From: Rhodospirillales bacterium
GTDB lineage: Bacteria; Pseudomonadota; Alphaproteobacteria; Reyranellales; Reyranellaceae
Reading direction: 5' to 3'
Assembly: GCA_013205335.1 (NCBI GenBank)
Contig: JABMNB010000175.1
Location: 1-5,777, forward strand
Length of the DNA stretch: 5,777 bases
Part shown: piece after piece, positions 1 to 5,777 of the stretch
Numbering within the stretch: the first letter of the stretch is position 1
How the letters are laid out: each line of letters begins with the position of its first letter
Program-made: the position numbers and the translations under genes
Notes under the pieces: model-generated
Told to the model about the DNA's origin: nothing
What the model saw: only the letters and a program-made list of their open reading frames with translations
Database searches by the model: none

Positions 1-329
1 ACGGCACGGCGAGAGTTGATGGCCTCACCGGCGAGAAAGTGGCCAAGCTGGCGGCGATCCTGTCGGCCTGGGACGTTCCCGATGCCGCCGCCGAGCTTCT
101 GCTCGGCTGCCGGGACAGAGTGAAGCCGGTGATCGATGTCGACCGCAGCCTCGATGTGCTCGCGGCGCAGGCCCAGGGCGATCGTGTCGGGCCGCTGGAT
201 TATCGAAGCTACATGGCCCGCTTCGAATCCGATCCGCCGGACTTCTATCGTCCCGAAGGGCCGATCCCGCTGCGCGAGCGTCTCGCCGCCGCCTGGCGGG
301 CCTTCTCGAGACCACGCGACAGCCGCTAG
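1..329 (+). CDS. C-terminal part of an unrecognised protein (cut by left edge)
   Basis: The reading frame is open from the first complete codon at position 3 to a TAG at 327-329, giving 108 visible residues. An in-frame GTG lies at 39, but the frame continues upstream of it without a stop and there is no clear ribosome binding site, so the gene most likely starts outside the window. The visible part is soluble and rich in Ala, Arg and Asp. It begins with a predicted helical stretch (KLAAILSAWDVPDAAAELLL) and has a Pro-rich segment (DPPDFYRPEGPIPLRERL) before a final amphipathic helix (AAAWRAF). No membrane segment or known catalytic motif is visible, and I do not recognise the family. Its codon use matches the neighbouring real genes, and its stop abuts the holC stop exactly, which supports it being a genuine gene. 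It converges on the pepA-holC unit, so it is probably functionally separate from it. Confidence 0.6.
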   Translation, partial: GTARVDGLTGEKVAKLAAILSAWDVPDAAAELLLGCRDRVKPVIDVDRSLDVLAAQAQGDRVGPLDYRSYMARFESDPPDFYRPEGPIPLRERLAAAWRAFSRPRDSR

Positions 330-782
330 CTACGCCTTCTTCTCCCAGCCGCCGGTGTCCGTCTGCTGCCAATAGGCCACGGCATGGCCTGCCGTCCTGT
401 AAGCCTTCCAGCGATCGCGCGCGTCGGCTACGGCGGTGTCGTCGCGCCCGTCGAACAGTTCGAAGCAGCGCTTGTAGTCGCCGACCTTCTCCGACTTCGC
501 CCGATCCGCGACGAAGAGAAAGGCTGCGCCGTTTGGATTCTCATCGAGATGCGTCAGCCACACCGGCTGGCGGTCGGCGTCGCCGTCACGGGCCGCACCG
601 TGCGGCAGGAAGCCGTCGGGATCGTAGGTCCAGAGATGGGTATTCAACGCATCCACCCGTTCCTGCGATCCCAGCAACACCACGGCCCGCTCTCCCGCCT
701 GCAGGGTCTTCGTCAGCAGGCGGGGCAGCGTGTCTTCCAGTGAAGACCGGGTCAGATGATAGAAATTGACCTCGGTCGCCAT
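330..782 (-). CDS. holC: DNA polymerase III subunit chi
   Basis: A 150-aa protein, close to the usual chi length (E. coli about 147 aa). In characterised bacteria, chi pairs with psi (HolD) in the clamp-loader complex and links the replicase to single-strand binding protein. The family is recognised by the N-terminal strand VNFYHL (residues 5-10), the segment ERAVVLLGSQERVDALNTHL (31-50), the hallmark LWTYDPDGFLPHG (50-62), a QPVWLT strand (72-77) and NPNGAAFLFVAD (82-93). The ATG at 780-782 is chosen because it starts exactly at the family N-terminus. The frame extends upstream to 917, but only inside pepA. There is no good Shine-Dalgarno before this ATG, and the pepA TGA (790-792) lies 7 nt upstream, so translational coupling with pepA is likely (inference). 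The C-terminal tail (RWKAYRTAGHAVAYWQQTD, 124-142) is consistent with alphaproteobacterial members. Confidence 0.93.
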   Translation of the reverse strand: MATEVNFYHLTRSSLEDTLPRLLTKTLQAGERAVVLLGSQERVDALNTHLWTYDPDGFLPHGAARDGDADRQPVWLTHLDENPNGAAFLFVADRAKSEKVGDYKRCFELFDGRDDTAVADARDRWKAYRTAGHAVAYWQQTDTGGWEKKA

Positions 783-789
783 CGGTTGA

Positions 790-2280
790 TCAGCGCTCGT
801 AGTTCTGGGCGATGAGCCGGTCGAGCAGGCGAACGCCGAAGGCCGTGGCGCCCTTGGGTGTCGTGCTGTCGCCCTTGCCCCAGGCGACGCCGGCGATATC
901 GAGATGCGCCCAGGCAACGCCGTCCTGCACGAAGCGCTGCAGGAACTGCGCCGCCGTGATCGAGCCGCCGTCGCGGCCCCCGCCGACGTTCCTCATGTCC
1001 GCGATCTCGGAATCAATCAGCTTGTCGTACTTGGGGCCGAGCGGCATGCGCCACAGCTTCTCGCCGATCGCCGAACCTGCGGTCCGCAGGCGGTTGGAGA
1101 GCTGCGTATTGTTGGAGAACAGGCCGGCGCGCTCGTGACCGAGCGCCACGATGATCGCGCCGGTGAGCGTCGACAGCTCGATCATCGCCTGCGGCTTGAA
1201 CTTCTCCTGCGCGTACCACATGGCGTCGCACAGGATCAGGCGACCCTCGGCATCGGTATTGATGACTTCTACCGTCTGGCCCGACATCGACTTCACGACG
1301 TCGCCCGGACGCTGGGCATTGCCGTCCGGCATGTTCTCGACGAGGGCGCAGACCGCGATGACATTCGCCTTCGCCTTGCGGCCGGCGATCAGGCTCATGG
1401 CTCCTGTCACGGCACCGGCGCCGCCCATGTCCCACTTCATGTCTTCCATGCCGCCGGCCGGCTTCAGCGAAAGGCCGCCGCTATCGAAGCACACGCCCTT
1501 GCCAATCAGAGCGACGGGCGCCTGGTCTTTCGGACCGTTCATCCATTGCATCACGAGAAGTTGCGACTCGCGCTCGCTGCCCTGCCCCACGCCCAGCAGG
1601 ACGTCCATGCCGAGTTTTTTCATCTGGGCTTCACCCAGGATCTCGACCTTGACGCCGAGCTTGCTGAGCTCCTTTGCGCGTCGGGCGAACTCCACGGGAT
1701 AGAGCACGTTGGGGGGCTCGCTCACCAGGTCACGGGCGAGGAACACCGCATCGACCACCGGCTCGAGCTGGCCATAGGCCTTTCGTGCCTCCGCGGGGCC
1801 GGCGAGGACGATTGTGAGTTGCTCGAGCGAAAGCTTCTGCTCCGGCTTGTCCTTGGTCTTGTACCTGTCGAAACGATAGGAGCGCAGCCGGGCGCCCAGC
1901 GCGATGTGCGCCGCGATCTCGCCGGGCGACAGACGGCTGCCCTTCACCGCGTCGACGACGACAGTAACGGCCAGGTGCCCGGCGGCATTGGCTTCGGCGG
2001 CGATCACGCCGCCCAGGCCCTCGGCTGCTCGGGCATCGAGTTCCCGGCCCTTGCCGACGCCCAACAGCAGAAGACGTGAGATCTCGCCGGAATGGCCCAG
2101 GACGGTCAGGGTCTGTCCCTTGGCGCCGGTGAACCGGCCGCCTTCAAAGGCGCGGGCGACGGCGCCGCCTGCTTTGGCATCGACGGACTGGGCGGTCGCC
2201 AGGAGCTGCTTGTCGGCCCCGACGAACACCGCCACATTGCCCGCAAAGGCCTTCGGAAAGGCCAAAAACTCCACTTTCAT
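790..2280 (-). CDS. pepA: Leucyl aminopeptidase (M17 family, cytosol aminopeptidase)
   Basis: A complete 496-aa member of the M17 family, cytosolic two-metal (Zn/Mn) aminopeptidases that form hexamers and release N-terminal residues, preferentially Leu, from peptides. The variable N-terminal domain spans about residues 1-155 and the catalytic domain about 175-496. All key residues are present, each 9 positions earlier than in E. coli PepA: metal ligands Lys261, Asp266, Asp284, Asp343 and Glu345, and catalytic Lys273 and Arg347. The signature NTDAEGRL is at 341-348 and the GKGVCFDSGGLSLKP motif at 260-274. The ATG at 2278-2280 has a good ribosome binding site, AGGGG (complement of 2288-2292), 7 nt upstream. 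It is the first gene of a unit with holC, a pairing common in proteobacteria. E. coli PepA also binds DNA (XerCD recombination, carAB regulation); whether this one does cannot be judged here. The gene is intact, with no frameshift. Confidence 0.97.
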   Translation of the reverse strand: MKVEFLAFPKAFAGNVAVFVGADKQLLATAQSVDAKAGGAVARAFEGGRFTGAKGQTLTVLGHSGEISRLLLLGVGKGRELDARAAEGLGGVIAAEANAAGHLAVTVVVDAVKGSRLSPGEIAAHIALGARLRSYRFDRYKTKDKPEQKLSLEQLTIVLAGPAEARKAYGQLEPVVDAVFLARDLVSEPPNVLYPVEFARRAKELSKLGVKVEILGEAQMKKLGMDVLLGVGQGSERESQLLVMQWMNGPKDQAPVALIGKGVCFDSGGLSLKPAGGMEDMKWDMGGAGAVTGAMSLIAGRKAKANVIAVCALVENMPDGNAQRPGDVVKSMSGQTVEVINTDAEGRLILCDAMWYAQEKFKPQAMIELSTLTGAIIVALGHERAGLFSNNTQLSNRLRTAGSAIGEKLWRMPLGPKYDKLIDSEIADMRNVGGGRDGGSITAAQFLQRFVQDGVAWAHLDIAGVAWGKGDSTTPKGATAFGVRLLDRLIAQNYER

Positions 2281-2297
2281 CCAGATTCCCCTGCCTA

Positions 2298-2314
2298 ATC
2301 GCCTGATCGGCGAT
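2298..2314 (-). promoter_or_regulatory. Small inverted repeat in the pepA leader
   Basis: Perfect 6-bp arms ATCGCC (2298-2303) and GGCGAT (2309-2314) flank the 5-nt loop TGATC. The repeat lies just upstream of the pepA Shine-Dalgarno, so it would form a short mRNA hairpin or could be a protein site. Arms this short are common by chance in GC-rich DNA, and no function can be assigned. Confidence 0.2.
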
Positions 2315-2379
2315 GATTCTTCGCCCCTGCGACGGGACCGCGCAAGCGCTCTTTAGCCCGCTGGCCCGTACAAAATCGG

Positions 2380-2402
2380 GGTGACATCCGGCCGCCGTCA
2401 CC
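2380..2402. promoter_or_regulatory. Candidate operator dyad between divergent pepA and dehydrogenase genes
   Basis: GGTGAC (2380-2385) and its inverted copy GTCACC (2397-2402) are separated by 11 nt, a spacing compatible with a dimeric regulator contacting successive major grooves. The site sits 29 bp upstream of the dehydrogenase ATG and about 100 bp upstream of pepA, so it could affect either gene. It partly overlaps a very weak promoter-like arrangement. The arms are short and I do not recognise the site as that of a named regulator. Confidence 0.22.
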
Positions 2403-2430
2403 AGTATCAGTACCGGCCCTCAAAACGGAC

Positions 2431-3768
2431 ATGGAAATGACATCAGGAACTCTGCCTCGCGTTTCGGTCGTTGGTCTCGGCAAGCTCGGTGCCCCCCTTG
2501 CGGCGGTGCTCGCCAGCCGCGGGTTCAGCGTGATCGGCCTCGATGTGAACAAGACGCTCGTCGATGCGATGAACGCCGGCAAGATGCCGATCGTCGAGCC
2601 GCAGCTCAACGAGCTGATCGCCGCGAACAGGGAGCGCCTGACGGCGACCATGGACGCCAACGAGGCTGTCCAGAAAAGCGATGCCAGCTTCGTGATCGTG
2701 CCGACGCCGTCGGACAGCACCGGCTTCTTTTCCAACCGCTTCGTGCTCCAGGCCATGGACACGCTCGGCAAGGCCCTGAAGAACAAGAAGGGCTATCACA
2801 TGGTCGTCATCACCAGCACGGTGATGCCCGGCACGACCGGCACCGAGATCAAGAAGGCCCTCGAGGCCGCCTCCGGCCGCATGGTCGGCCCAGACCTCGG
2901 CCTTTGCTATAATCCGGAATTCATCGCGCTCGGCAGCGTCGTGCGCGACATGCTGTTCCCCGATTCGATCCTGATCGGCGAGAGCGACACCAAGGCCGGC
3001 GACGTGCTGCAGACCATCTACCTGCAGATGTGCGAGAACAAGCCGCCGGTGCAGCGCATGAACTTCGTGAACGCCGAACTCACCAAGATCTCGGTGAACA
3101 CCTACGTCACCACCAAGATCTCCTACGCCAACATGCTGGCCGACATCTGCGACCGGATCCCGGGCGCCGACGTCGATGCGGTGACGAAGGCGCTGGGCGC
3201 CGACACCCGCATCGGGGCGAAATATCTCAAGGGCGCGATGGGCTACGGCGGCCCCTGTTTCCCGCGCGACAACGTGGCCTTCGCCGCCTTCGCCCGCAAG
3301 ATCGGCGCCCGCGCCGACGTCGCCGAAGCGACCGACCGCATCAACAACTTCCAGGTCGAGCGCCTCTCGACCCTGGTTGCGAAGTTCGCCAAGGCCGGGA
3401 CGCGCATCGCCATCCTCGGCCTCTCCTACAAGCCGCACACACCGGTGGTCGAGGAAAGCCATAGCGTGAAGCTCGCCGCCCGGCTGGCCGATGCCGGCTA
3501 CGTCGTGACCGTGCACGATCCGCTGGCCCAGGAAGCGGCAATGGCCGTGCTGGGCGACAAGGTGGTCGGCGCCTCCTCGATCGAGGGCGCGGTGCGCGAA
3601 TGCGACCTTCTGATCGTCGCGACGGGCTGGCCGCAGTACAAGGAGATCGCCCCGGCCTGGTGCAAGCGCGACGGCCAGCGCCTGACCGTGCTGGACCTGT
3701 GGCGCACTCTGCCCGCCGAGAAGTTCGAAGAGGTTGCCGACCTGCTGTATCTGGGGTCCGGCCGCTAG
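2431..3768 (+). CDS. Nucleotide-sugar 6-dehydrogenase (UDP-glucose / UDP-ManNAc dehydrogenase family)
   Basis: A complete 445-aa enzyme of the family that oxidises the C6 hydroxyl of a nucleotide sugar to a carboxylate using two NAD+, supplying uronic acids for surface polysaccharides. The N-terminal Rossmann domain (about 10-200) has the dinucleotide loop GLGKLG (15-20) and acidic Asp38 for the NAD ribose. The central helical dimer domain (about 213-310) and the C-terminal nucleotide-sugar domain (about 325-440) follow. Catalytic residues by family comparison are Thr130, Glu163 (NPEF), Lys219 and Asn223 (ELTKISVNTY), and nucleophile Cys276 with Asp280 in GGPCFPRD. The usual C-terminal motif FKPxTDDxRxSP reads YKPHTPVVEESHS (333-345) here, so it belongs to a divergent subfamily. 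The exact substrate (UDP-Glc, UDP-ManNAc or GDP-Man) cannot be decided. The start is uncertain: ATG 2431 is given, but ATG 2437 has a better-spaced GGA (2427-2429) and would remove two residues. The gene stands alone between a divergent and a convergent neighbour and ends before a strong terminator. Confidence 0.92.
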   Translation: MEMTSGTLPRVSVVGLGKLGAPLAAVLASRGFSVIGLDVNKTLVDAMNAGKMPIVEPQLNELIAANRERLTATMDANEAVQKSDASFVIVPTPSDSTGFFSNRFVLQAMDTLGKALKNKKGYHMVVITSTVMPGTTGTEIKKALEAASGRMVGPDLGLCYNPEFIALGSVVRDMLFPDSILIGESDTKAGDVLQTIYLQMCENKPPVQRMNFVNAELTKISVNTYVTTKISYANMLADICDRIPGADVDAVTKALGADTRIGAKYLKGAMGYGGPCFPRDNVAFAAFARKIGARADVAEATDRINNFQVERLSTLVAKFAKAGTRIAILGLSYKPHTPVVEESHSVKLAARLADAGYVVTVHDPLAQEAAMAVLGDKVVGASSIEGAVRECDLLIVATGWPQYKEIAPAWCKRDGQRLTVLDLWRTLPAEKFEEVADLLYLGSGR

Positions 3769-3791
3769 GTCGGCTCTCACATCATCAGAAC

Positions 3792-3820
3792 GACAAAGCC
3801 CGCTTCGTGCGGGCTTTGTC
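3792..3820. terminator. Bidirectional rho-independent terminator
   Basis: A perfect 12-bp stem is formed by GACAAAGCCCGC (3792-3803) and GCGGGCTTTGTC (3809-3820) with loop TTCGT. The GC-rich core GCCCGC/GCGGGC is followed by TTT on the plus strand, and the symmetric AAA gives TTT on the minus strand too. It lies 23 nt after the dehydrogenase stop and about 100 nt after the stop of the convergent 525-aa gene, so it can serve both. The T tracts are short (three T) and interrupted by G. Confidence 0.85.
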
Positions 3821-3919
3821 ATGCTTCGAGCGACCCTTGAACCTACGGTAATTCGCAGCTGCGGCCTGCCGAGGACGGGCGCTGCCCGGATCAGCGGCCC
3901 GCACTTCTGATCGCCGCGC

Positions 3920-5497
3920 CTAGATCGCGCGTCGTCCCCGGAAGCGCAGTACCTTGCCGCGAATGCTCGGATCGTTGCGGGGCAATCCCGCGAGAACCTG
4001 ACTGCAGAACGGGTTGATGTTGGCGCCCACGTAATCCGTGAAAAGCGGCCAGAACTTGTTGTAGATGACGTTCACGCCGACGAAGCGCCGCGGAGTCCGT
4101 CGCCCAGGGGGCCGCGTCTCCGCCTCCGTCGAGGCAGCCTGTCGGAAGAACTTCGCCACCACCTTGAGCCGCTTGGCATCCAGCGGTCCGGCCAGCCGTC
4201 CCGTCCGGACAGGTTCGTCCGCATGCTGGGTTGCCAAGCCGAATTCGAAAATGAACATCTCCGCCTTCGGCAACAGTTCTTCGAAAGAGCCCCTTTCCTC
4301 TCCCGGCAGATCTGACGGAAGTCCTTCGCATTCGTTCGGCACCAGGACCGGACCTGTAAAGCCCATCGCCTTCCACGCGGTCACGAATCGTTCGACAAAC
4401 ACGCCGCGCGTTGCCACGAGCATGACCGATGTCGAGCGCGGATAGGTCAGCATCTGATCGGCCACAAAGGGCAACGTATGATCGATATCGTACGTCAGAT
4501 CGTCGTAAAGATACCATTCGAGGCTGGTCGACGTGTACGGCAGCGTAGCCGGCTTGAGAGCCGCATCGAGGCCCGCGGTGAAGCGCTGGTAGGATGTCTC
4601 ACGGTCGAGCCTCACTTCCTCGATCTCGACGTCCGGCCAGCCCCAGTTGTCGGCCTGCTCAGGCACGTACGGGGTCGACACGTTCCAGATGTAGTGATCC
4701 TGGTCGTTCATCCGGGTCTGCCGGCCTTTGTTGTTGGCCGCCGCGACGCGGGTATGATCGCAGTGATAGCCGAACAACTTGTCGATCAGGGTGTCTACTC
4801 GTCCGCGATAGAGGGCGAGACGAGCGGCAAGGTTCGAATCGCAATGCCACCCCAGCAGCATCGACTCGTCGAAACCATGGATGGCGAACATGTCCTCGCG
4901 CAGCGCGGCCTGAAAATCTCCCAAGGCGTCATATTTCATCGGCATGAAATTATGAACGACCTGATTGAGATGATAGCGCACCGACCATTCCCGCAGCTTG
5001 GCGAGGTTGCCCACCGGATCCCGGCGGTCGAATGCCGCCTCCCACAGCATCTCCGGCAACTCGAAGCGCGGGATCTGATAGAAGCCGTCGGGAACCGCTC
5101 CCAGGATATCGCTGAGCGATTCGCCTTCCGTCCGCGGCACCAGCAGCATGTCCGTGTTCGTATAGAGGATCCAACGGTTCCTCGGGTTGGACCTCCGCAA
5201 TGCCACGTTGCGCGACTGGGCCTCCAGCGCAACCAGGTGGGTCCTGGACTTGAGATGCGCGTGCTGTTCCGGGCGAATCCTCAATATCCGCAAGACCTTC
5301 TTGGCCTTCTCCGTGAGCGTGTCGTGGATCGCCTCGGGAAAGGTCGGATGATCGTCCGGCGTATTGTAGTCGACGAAGAGAATCTCGTCGTCCGGATCCG
5401 ACATCACCTCAGCAATTGCATTGAAGCTGATGGCCGCCCGTTTGTGGAGGTTATAGCCGTGTGTGTCGTTGCGGCCATAGAGGATGACGGAAAACAT
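3920..5497 (-). CDS. Putative two-part glycosyltransferase-like protein (GT-A-type N-terminal half, unknown C-terminal half)
   Basis: A 525-aa soluble protein with no signal peptide or membrane segment. The N-terminal half resembles GT-A fold glycosyltransferases, which transfer a sugar from a nucleotide donor. A first beta strand FSVILYGRND (2-11) is followed by a helix, then EILFVDYNTPDD (38-49), which corresponds to the EIIVVDDGS strand of GT2 enzymes. RNVALRRSNPRNRWILYTNTD (96-116) places N114-T115-D116 where the metal-binding DxD normally lies. FDESMLLGWHCDSNLAARL (209-227) resembles the acceptor-side GWxxED segment of galactosyltransferase-type enzymes, and GYHCDH (243-248) could supply a metal-binding His. 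The first Asp of DxD is Asn, so activity is not certain. Residues about 300-525 form a second region with Rossmann-like strands (SVMLVATRG, 357-365; EMFIFEFG, 413-420) and a very basic tail; I recognise no family. The start at 5495-5497 has GAGG 4 nt upstream. It lies 25 nt after the TPR-like gene, probably in one operon with it. Confidence 0.6.
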   Translation of the reverse strand: MFSVILYGRNDTHGYNLHKRAAISFNAIAEVMSDPDDEILFVDYNTPDDHPTFPEAIHDTLTEKAKKVLRILRIRPEQHAHLKSRTHLVALEAQSRNVALRRSNPRNRWILYTNTDMLLVPRTEGESLSDILGAVPDGFYQIPRFELPEMLWEAAFDRRDPVGNLAKLREWSVRYHLNQVVHNFMPMKYDALGDFQAALREDMFAIHGFDESMLLGWHCDSNLAARLALYRGRVDTLIDKLFGYHCDHTRVAAANNKGRQTRMNDQDHYIWNVSTPYVPEQADNWGWPDVEIEEVRLDRETSYQRFTAGLDAALKPATLPYTSTSLEWYLYDDLTYDIDHTLPFVADQMLTYPRSTSVMLVATRGVFVERFVTAWKAMGFTGPVLVPNECEGLPSDLPGEERGSFEELLPKAEMFIFEFGLATQHADEPVRTGRLAGPLDAKRLKVVAKFFRQAASTEAETRPPGRRTPRRFVGVNVIYNKFWPLFTDYVGANINPFCSQVLAGLPRNDPSIRGKVLRFRGRRAI

Positions 5498-5522
5498 GGT
5501 ACCTCGCGGGACAGGCGATCAC

Positions 5523-5777
5523 TCAGGAAGCAGAACGCGACAACTCATTGCGGGCAGCAGCATATTCCACGAGCGTCGGAAGACCATTGTCCAGTACCTG
5601 CTGCCAGTATGAACGAGCAGCAGACGGGTCCCGGCCATGGGCTGCCACGCCGAGTTGATACAATGCTTCGGCGCGGCGGCCTGGAGTATCGGCTCGGGCG
5701 AGCACGACCTCCCCGGAGACCGTTCCAGACTGTATCGCCAGCAGCGACGCGACCCAGGAAGGACCGTCGGGAGTCTC
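5523..5777 (-). CDS. C-terminal part of a TPR-like helical-repeat protein (cut by right edge)
   Basis: The frame is open from the window edge (first codon GAG at 5777) to a TGA at 5523-5525, giving 84 visible residues, so the N-terminus lies outside. A GTG at 5705 is in frame, but coding continues upstream of it without a stop. The segment RRAEALYQLGVAAHGRDPSA followed by ARSYWQQVLDNG has the helix-turn-helix spacing and small/aromatic residues (A, L, Y, G, A) of a tetratricopeptide repeat, a scaffold for protein-protein binding. A second, degenerate helix pair follows (LPTLVEYAAARNELSRS). It is upstream of, and co-directional with, the 525-aa glycosyltransferase-like gene with only 25 nt between them, so they are probably co-transcribed. 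The function and any catalytic part of the full protein cannot be seen. Confidence 0.6.
   Translation of the reverse strand, partial: ETPDGPSWVASLLAIQSGTVSGEVVLARADTPGRRAEALYQLGVAAHGRDPSAARSYWQQVLDNGLPTLVEYAAARNELSRSAS

Noticed and set aside
783..917. N-terminal extension of HolC upstream of ATG 782
   Set aside because: The extension lies inside pepA coding sequence, is rich in Arg/Pro/Ser, and family members begin at the ATG followed by VNFYHL.
904..2079. Long plus-strand open frame (391 codons) antisense to pepA
   Set aside because: It lies wholly inside a gene with all M17 catalytic residues. Its His/Leu/Ala/Asp-rich composition is typical of the antisense of a GC-rich gene, and no motif is visible.
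2320..2420. Sigma70-like promoters in the pepA/dehydrogenase spacer (GTGACA with TATCAG on plus; TTGCGC with AAGAAT on minus)
   Set aside because: Each element matches consensus at only about 3-4 of 6 positions and would be expected by chance in this length of sequence.
2443..3822. Long minus-strand open frame (459 codons) antisense to the dehydrogenase
   Set aside because: The opposite frame has complete dehydrogenase motifs. This one is a His/Asp/Val/Gly-rich shadow and runs through the terminator.
3877..3887. Short GGGC/GCCC hairpin downstream of the 525-aa gene stop
   Set aside because: A 4-bp stem with a 3-nt loop and no T tract; too weak to call a terminator next to the 12-bp stem at 3792-3820.
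3891..4517. Alternative minus-strand open frame overlapping the end of the 525-aa gene
   Set aside because: Arg/Gly/Ser-rich composition and no motif; an out-of-frame shadow of a longer gene that has coherent fold features and a ribosome binding site.

Overview
The window looks like chromosomal DNA of a high-GC proteobacterium, most likely an alphaproteobacterium. The reasons are the codon usage (strong G/C at third positions), the adjacent pepA-holC pair, and a HolC about 150 aa long whose sequence style fits that class. No plasmid, phage, insertion-sequence, CRISPR, tRNA or rRNA signature was seen. Genus is not resolved.

Layout, left to right. (1) Positions 1-329, plus strand: the C-terminal end of a protein I do not recognise. 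Its stop codon directly abuts the stop of the next, convergent gene. (2) Positions 330-2280, minus strand: a two-gene unit in which pepA (M17 leucyl aminopeptidase) is transcribed first and holC (DNA polymerase III chi subunit) follows after 7 nt. (3) Positions 2281-2430: a 150-bp divergent intergenic region with an imperfectly placed dyad and a short hairpin, but no convincing sigma70 promoter. (4) Positions 2431-3768, plus strand: a complete UDP-glucose/UDP-ManNAc-type nucleotide-sugar dehydrogenase with the full catalytic set but an altered C-terminal-domain motif. (5) Positions 3769-3919: a convergent intergenic region with a 12-bp perfect-stem terminator that can work for both strands. 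(6) Positions 3920-5777, minus strand: an apparent operon. It has the C-terminal end of a TPR-like helical protein, cut by the right edge, followed after 25 nt by a 525-aa protein. The N-terminal half of that protein has glycosyltransferase GT-A features and its C-terminal half matches nothing I recognise.

How the genes fit together: pepA-holC is a housekeeping unit. The dehydrogenase would supply a nucleotide-activated uronic acid for a surface polysaccharide or glycan. The neighbouring glycosyltransferase-like protein with its TPR-like partner could belong to the same surface-glycan theme, but it is in a separate, convergent transcription unit and a functional link is only inference. The 525-aa protein is the best candidate for something poorly described here. 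I see no clear evidence of a wholly new multi-gene system.
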